The notes below the pieces were generated by a model. The model was not told where the DNA came from. It saw only the letters and a list, made by a program, of their open reading frames with translations, and searched no databases. From positions 1 to 63,971 of the forward strand of contig JBKEDC010000028.1 in NCBI GenBank assembly GCA_047975205.1: a DNA stretch of 63,971 nt, written 5' to 3'. Both the position numbers and the translations under genes were made by a program. Source of the stretch: JBKEDC01 sp047975205. Lineage in GTDB: Bacteria > Bacteroidota > Bacteroidia > Bacteroidales > Prolixibacteraceae. Below, piece by piece: positions 63,623 through 63,971 of this stretch; position 1 is the stretch's first letter; every line of letters begins with the position of its first letter.

Positions 63623-63971
63623 ATGAAAACAAAGATTTTAAGTTTGTTCGCTTTGCTGATATTCATGGTAGCATGTCAGCCAAAGGGAGTGGAAAACAAG
63701 CCGAGCATGAGTGAAAGCACTTCTGCTGGAAATGTTTTACCACAGGCTCCAACTCCTTTTAAAGGGAAGATTGCTAAAACATTTGAAGGTTCTGAAGAAG
63801 ACTTTCCTCAACCTGTGACCGCACCTAAAGGAGCACCAAACGTACTGCTCATTCTTTTAGATGATGTGGGTTTTGGTCAACCAAGTACTTTTGGCGGACC
63901 AATTCCGACACCAAATATTGATAAATTGGCAACTACCGGGTTGGAATACACACGTTTCCATACCGTAGGTA
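63623..63971 (+). CDS. Sulfatase lipoprotein (5' part)
   Basis: The gene runs off the window after 116 codons. A lipoprotein signal (MKTKILSLFALLIFMVAC, Cys 18) and a polar linker precede the sulfatase N-terminus: PNVLLILLDDVGFGQPSTFG, with the two metal-binding Asp residues, and TPNIDKLATTGLEYTRFHTV. This is the arylsulfatase/alkaline-phosphatase superfamily. The formylglycine site (CxPxR) lies beyond the edge, so the enzyme subclass and activity cannot be confirmed. Confidence 0.88.
   Translation, partial: MKTKILSLFALLIFMVACQPKGVENKPSMSESTSAGNVLPQAPTPFKGKIAKTFEGSEEDFPQPVTAPKGAPNVLLILLDDVGFGQPSTFGGPIPTPNIDKLATTGLEYTRFHTVG

Overview
The window looks like chromosome from a low-G+C Bacteroidetes bacterium, most likely order Bacteroidales. 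The evidence is TonB-dependent receptors with carboxypeptidase-type N-terminal domains, DUF5686, DUF6048, DUF6452 and PCMD proteins, a QxH-type dihydroorotase, and promoters of the Bacteroidetes form (TTTG, about 19 bp, TAnnTTTG). Most of it is ordinary housekeeping and cell-envelope DNA. I found no CRISPR array, prophage, recognisable defence island or rRNA operon.

Layout. 1-10 kb: an IS3-type transposase remnant, an AmpG-like permease, an Omp85-type barrel, a translationally coupled pair of envelope proteins (a secreted helix-hairpin-helix protein and a FadL/PorV-like barrel), and a TonB-dependent receptor beside a broken PepSY membrane protein. 10.0-10.3 kb: a Gly-Leu-Gly tRNA cluster in which one tRNA-Gly is degenerate. 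10.4-14.1 kb: an esterase and a DUF5686 protein. 14.5-17.3 kb: rplM-rpsI-rpsB-tsf behind a strong promoter. 17.4-29.4 kb: TonB, HflX, cyclophilin, GdhA, TrpS, MaoC, L32/DUF177, a PorT-like barrel, an S41 protease, dCMP deaminase and a response regulator. 30-36.6 kb: a second Omp85-type barrel and a phosphate block (PiT transporter divergent from a PhoR/PhoB-like pair). 36.6-39 kb: bioB and a small gene between two oppositely oriented IS256-type remnants. 39-43.3 kb: a PCMD lipoprotein with its barrel partner, an AlkD-like protein, a SPOR lipoprotein and RNase HI.

43.4-50.9 kb is a surface-glycan (probably LOS/LPS) locus. It holds an LpxL-like acyltransferase, two Stealth phosphotransferases, a GT92 glycosyltransferase, an O-antigen ligase/polymerase, two tandem paralogous glycosyltransferases and the remnant of a Kdo transferase (waaA). 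The ligase gene is flanked by a decayed direct duplication of the junction between the 3' ends of a GT92 gene and a Stealth gene, which records a rearrangement. 51-64 kb: B12-dependent ribonucleotide reductase, thiL, sufBCD, dihydroorotase, the DUF6452/DUF6048 pair, a K+/H+-type antiporter and the start of a sulfatase lipoprotein.

The most interesting unexplained signal is a family of degenerate tandem repeats with a period of about 42 bp, found in at least four intergenic regions (about 530, 6320, 41170 and 61490). Other notable points are the tRNA-Gly with a changed U33 next to a truncated PepSY gene, the bioB cassette between IS remnants, and the duplicated junction in the glycan locus.
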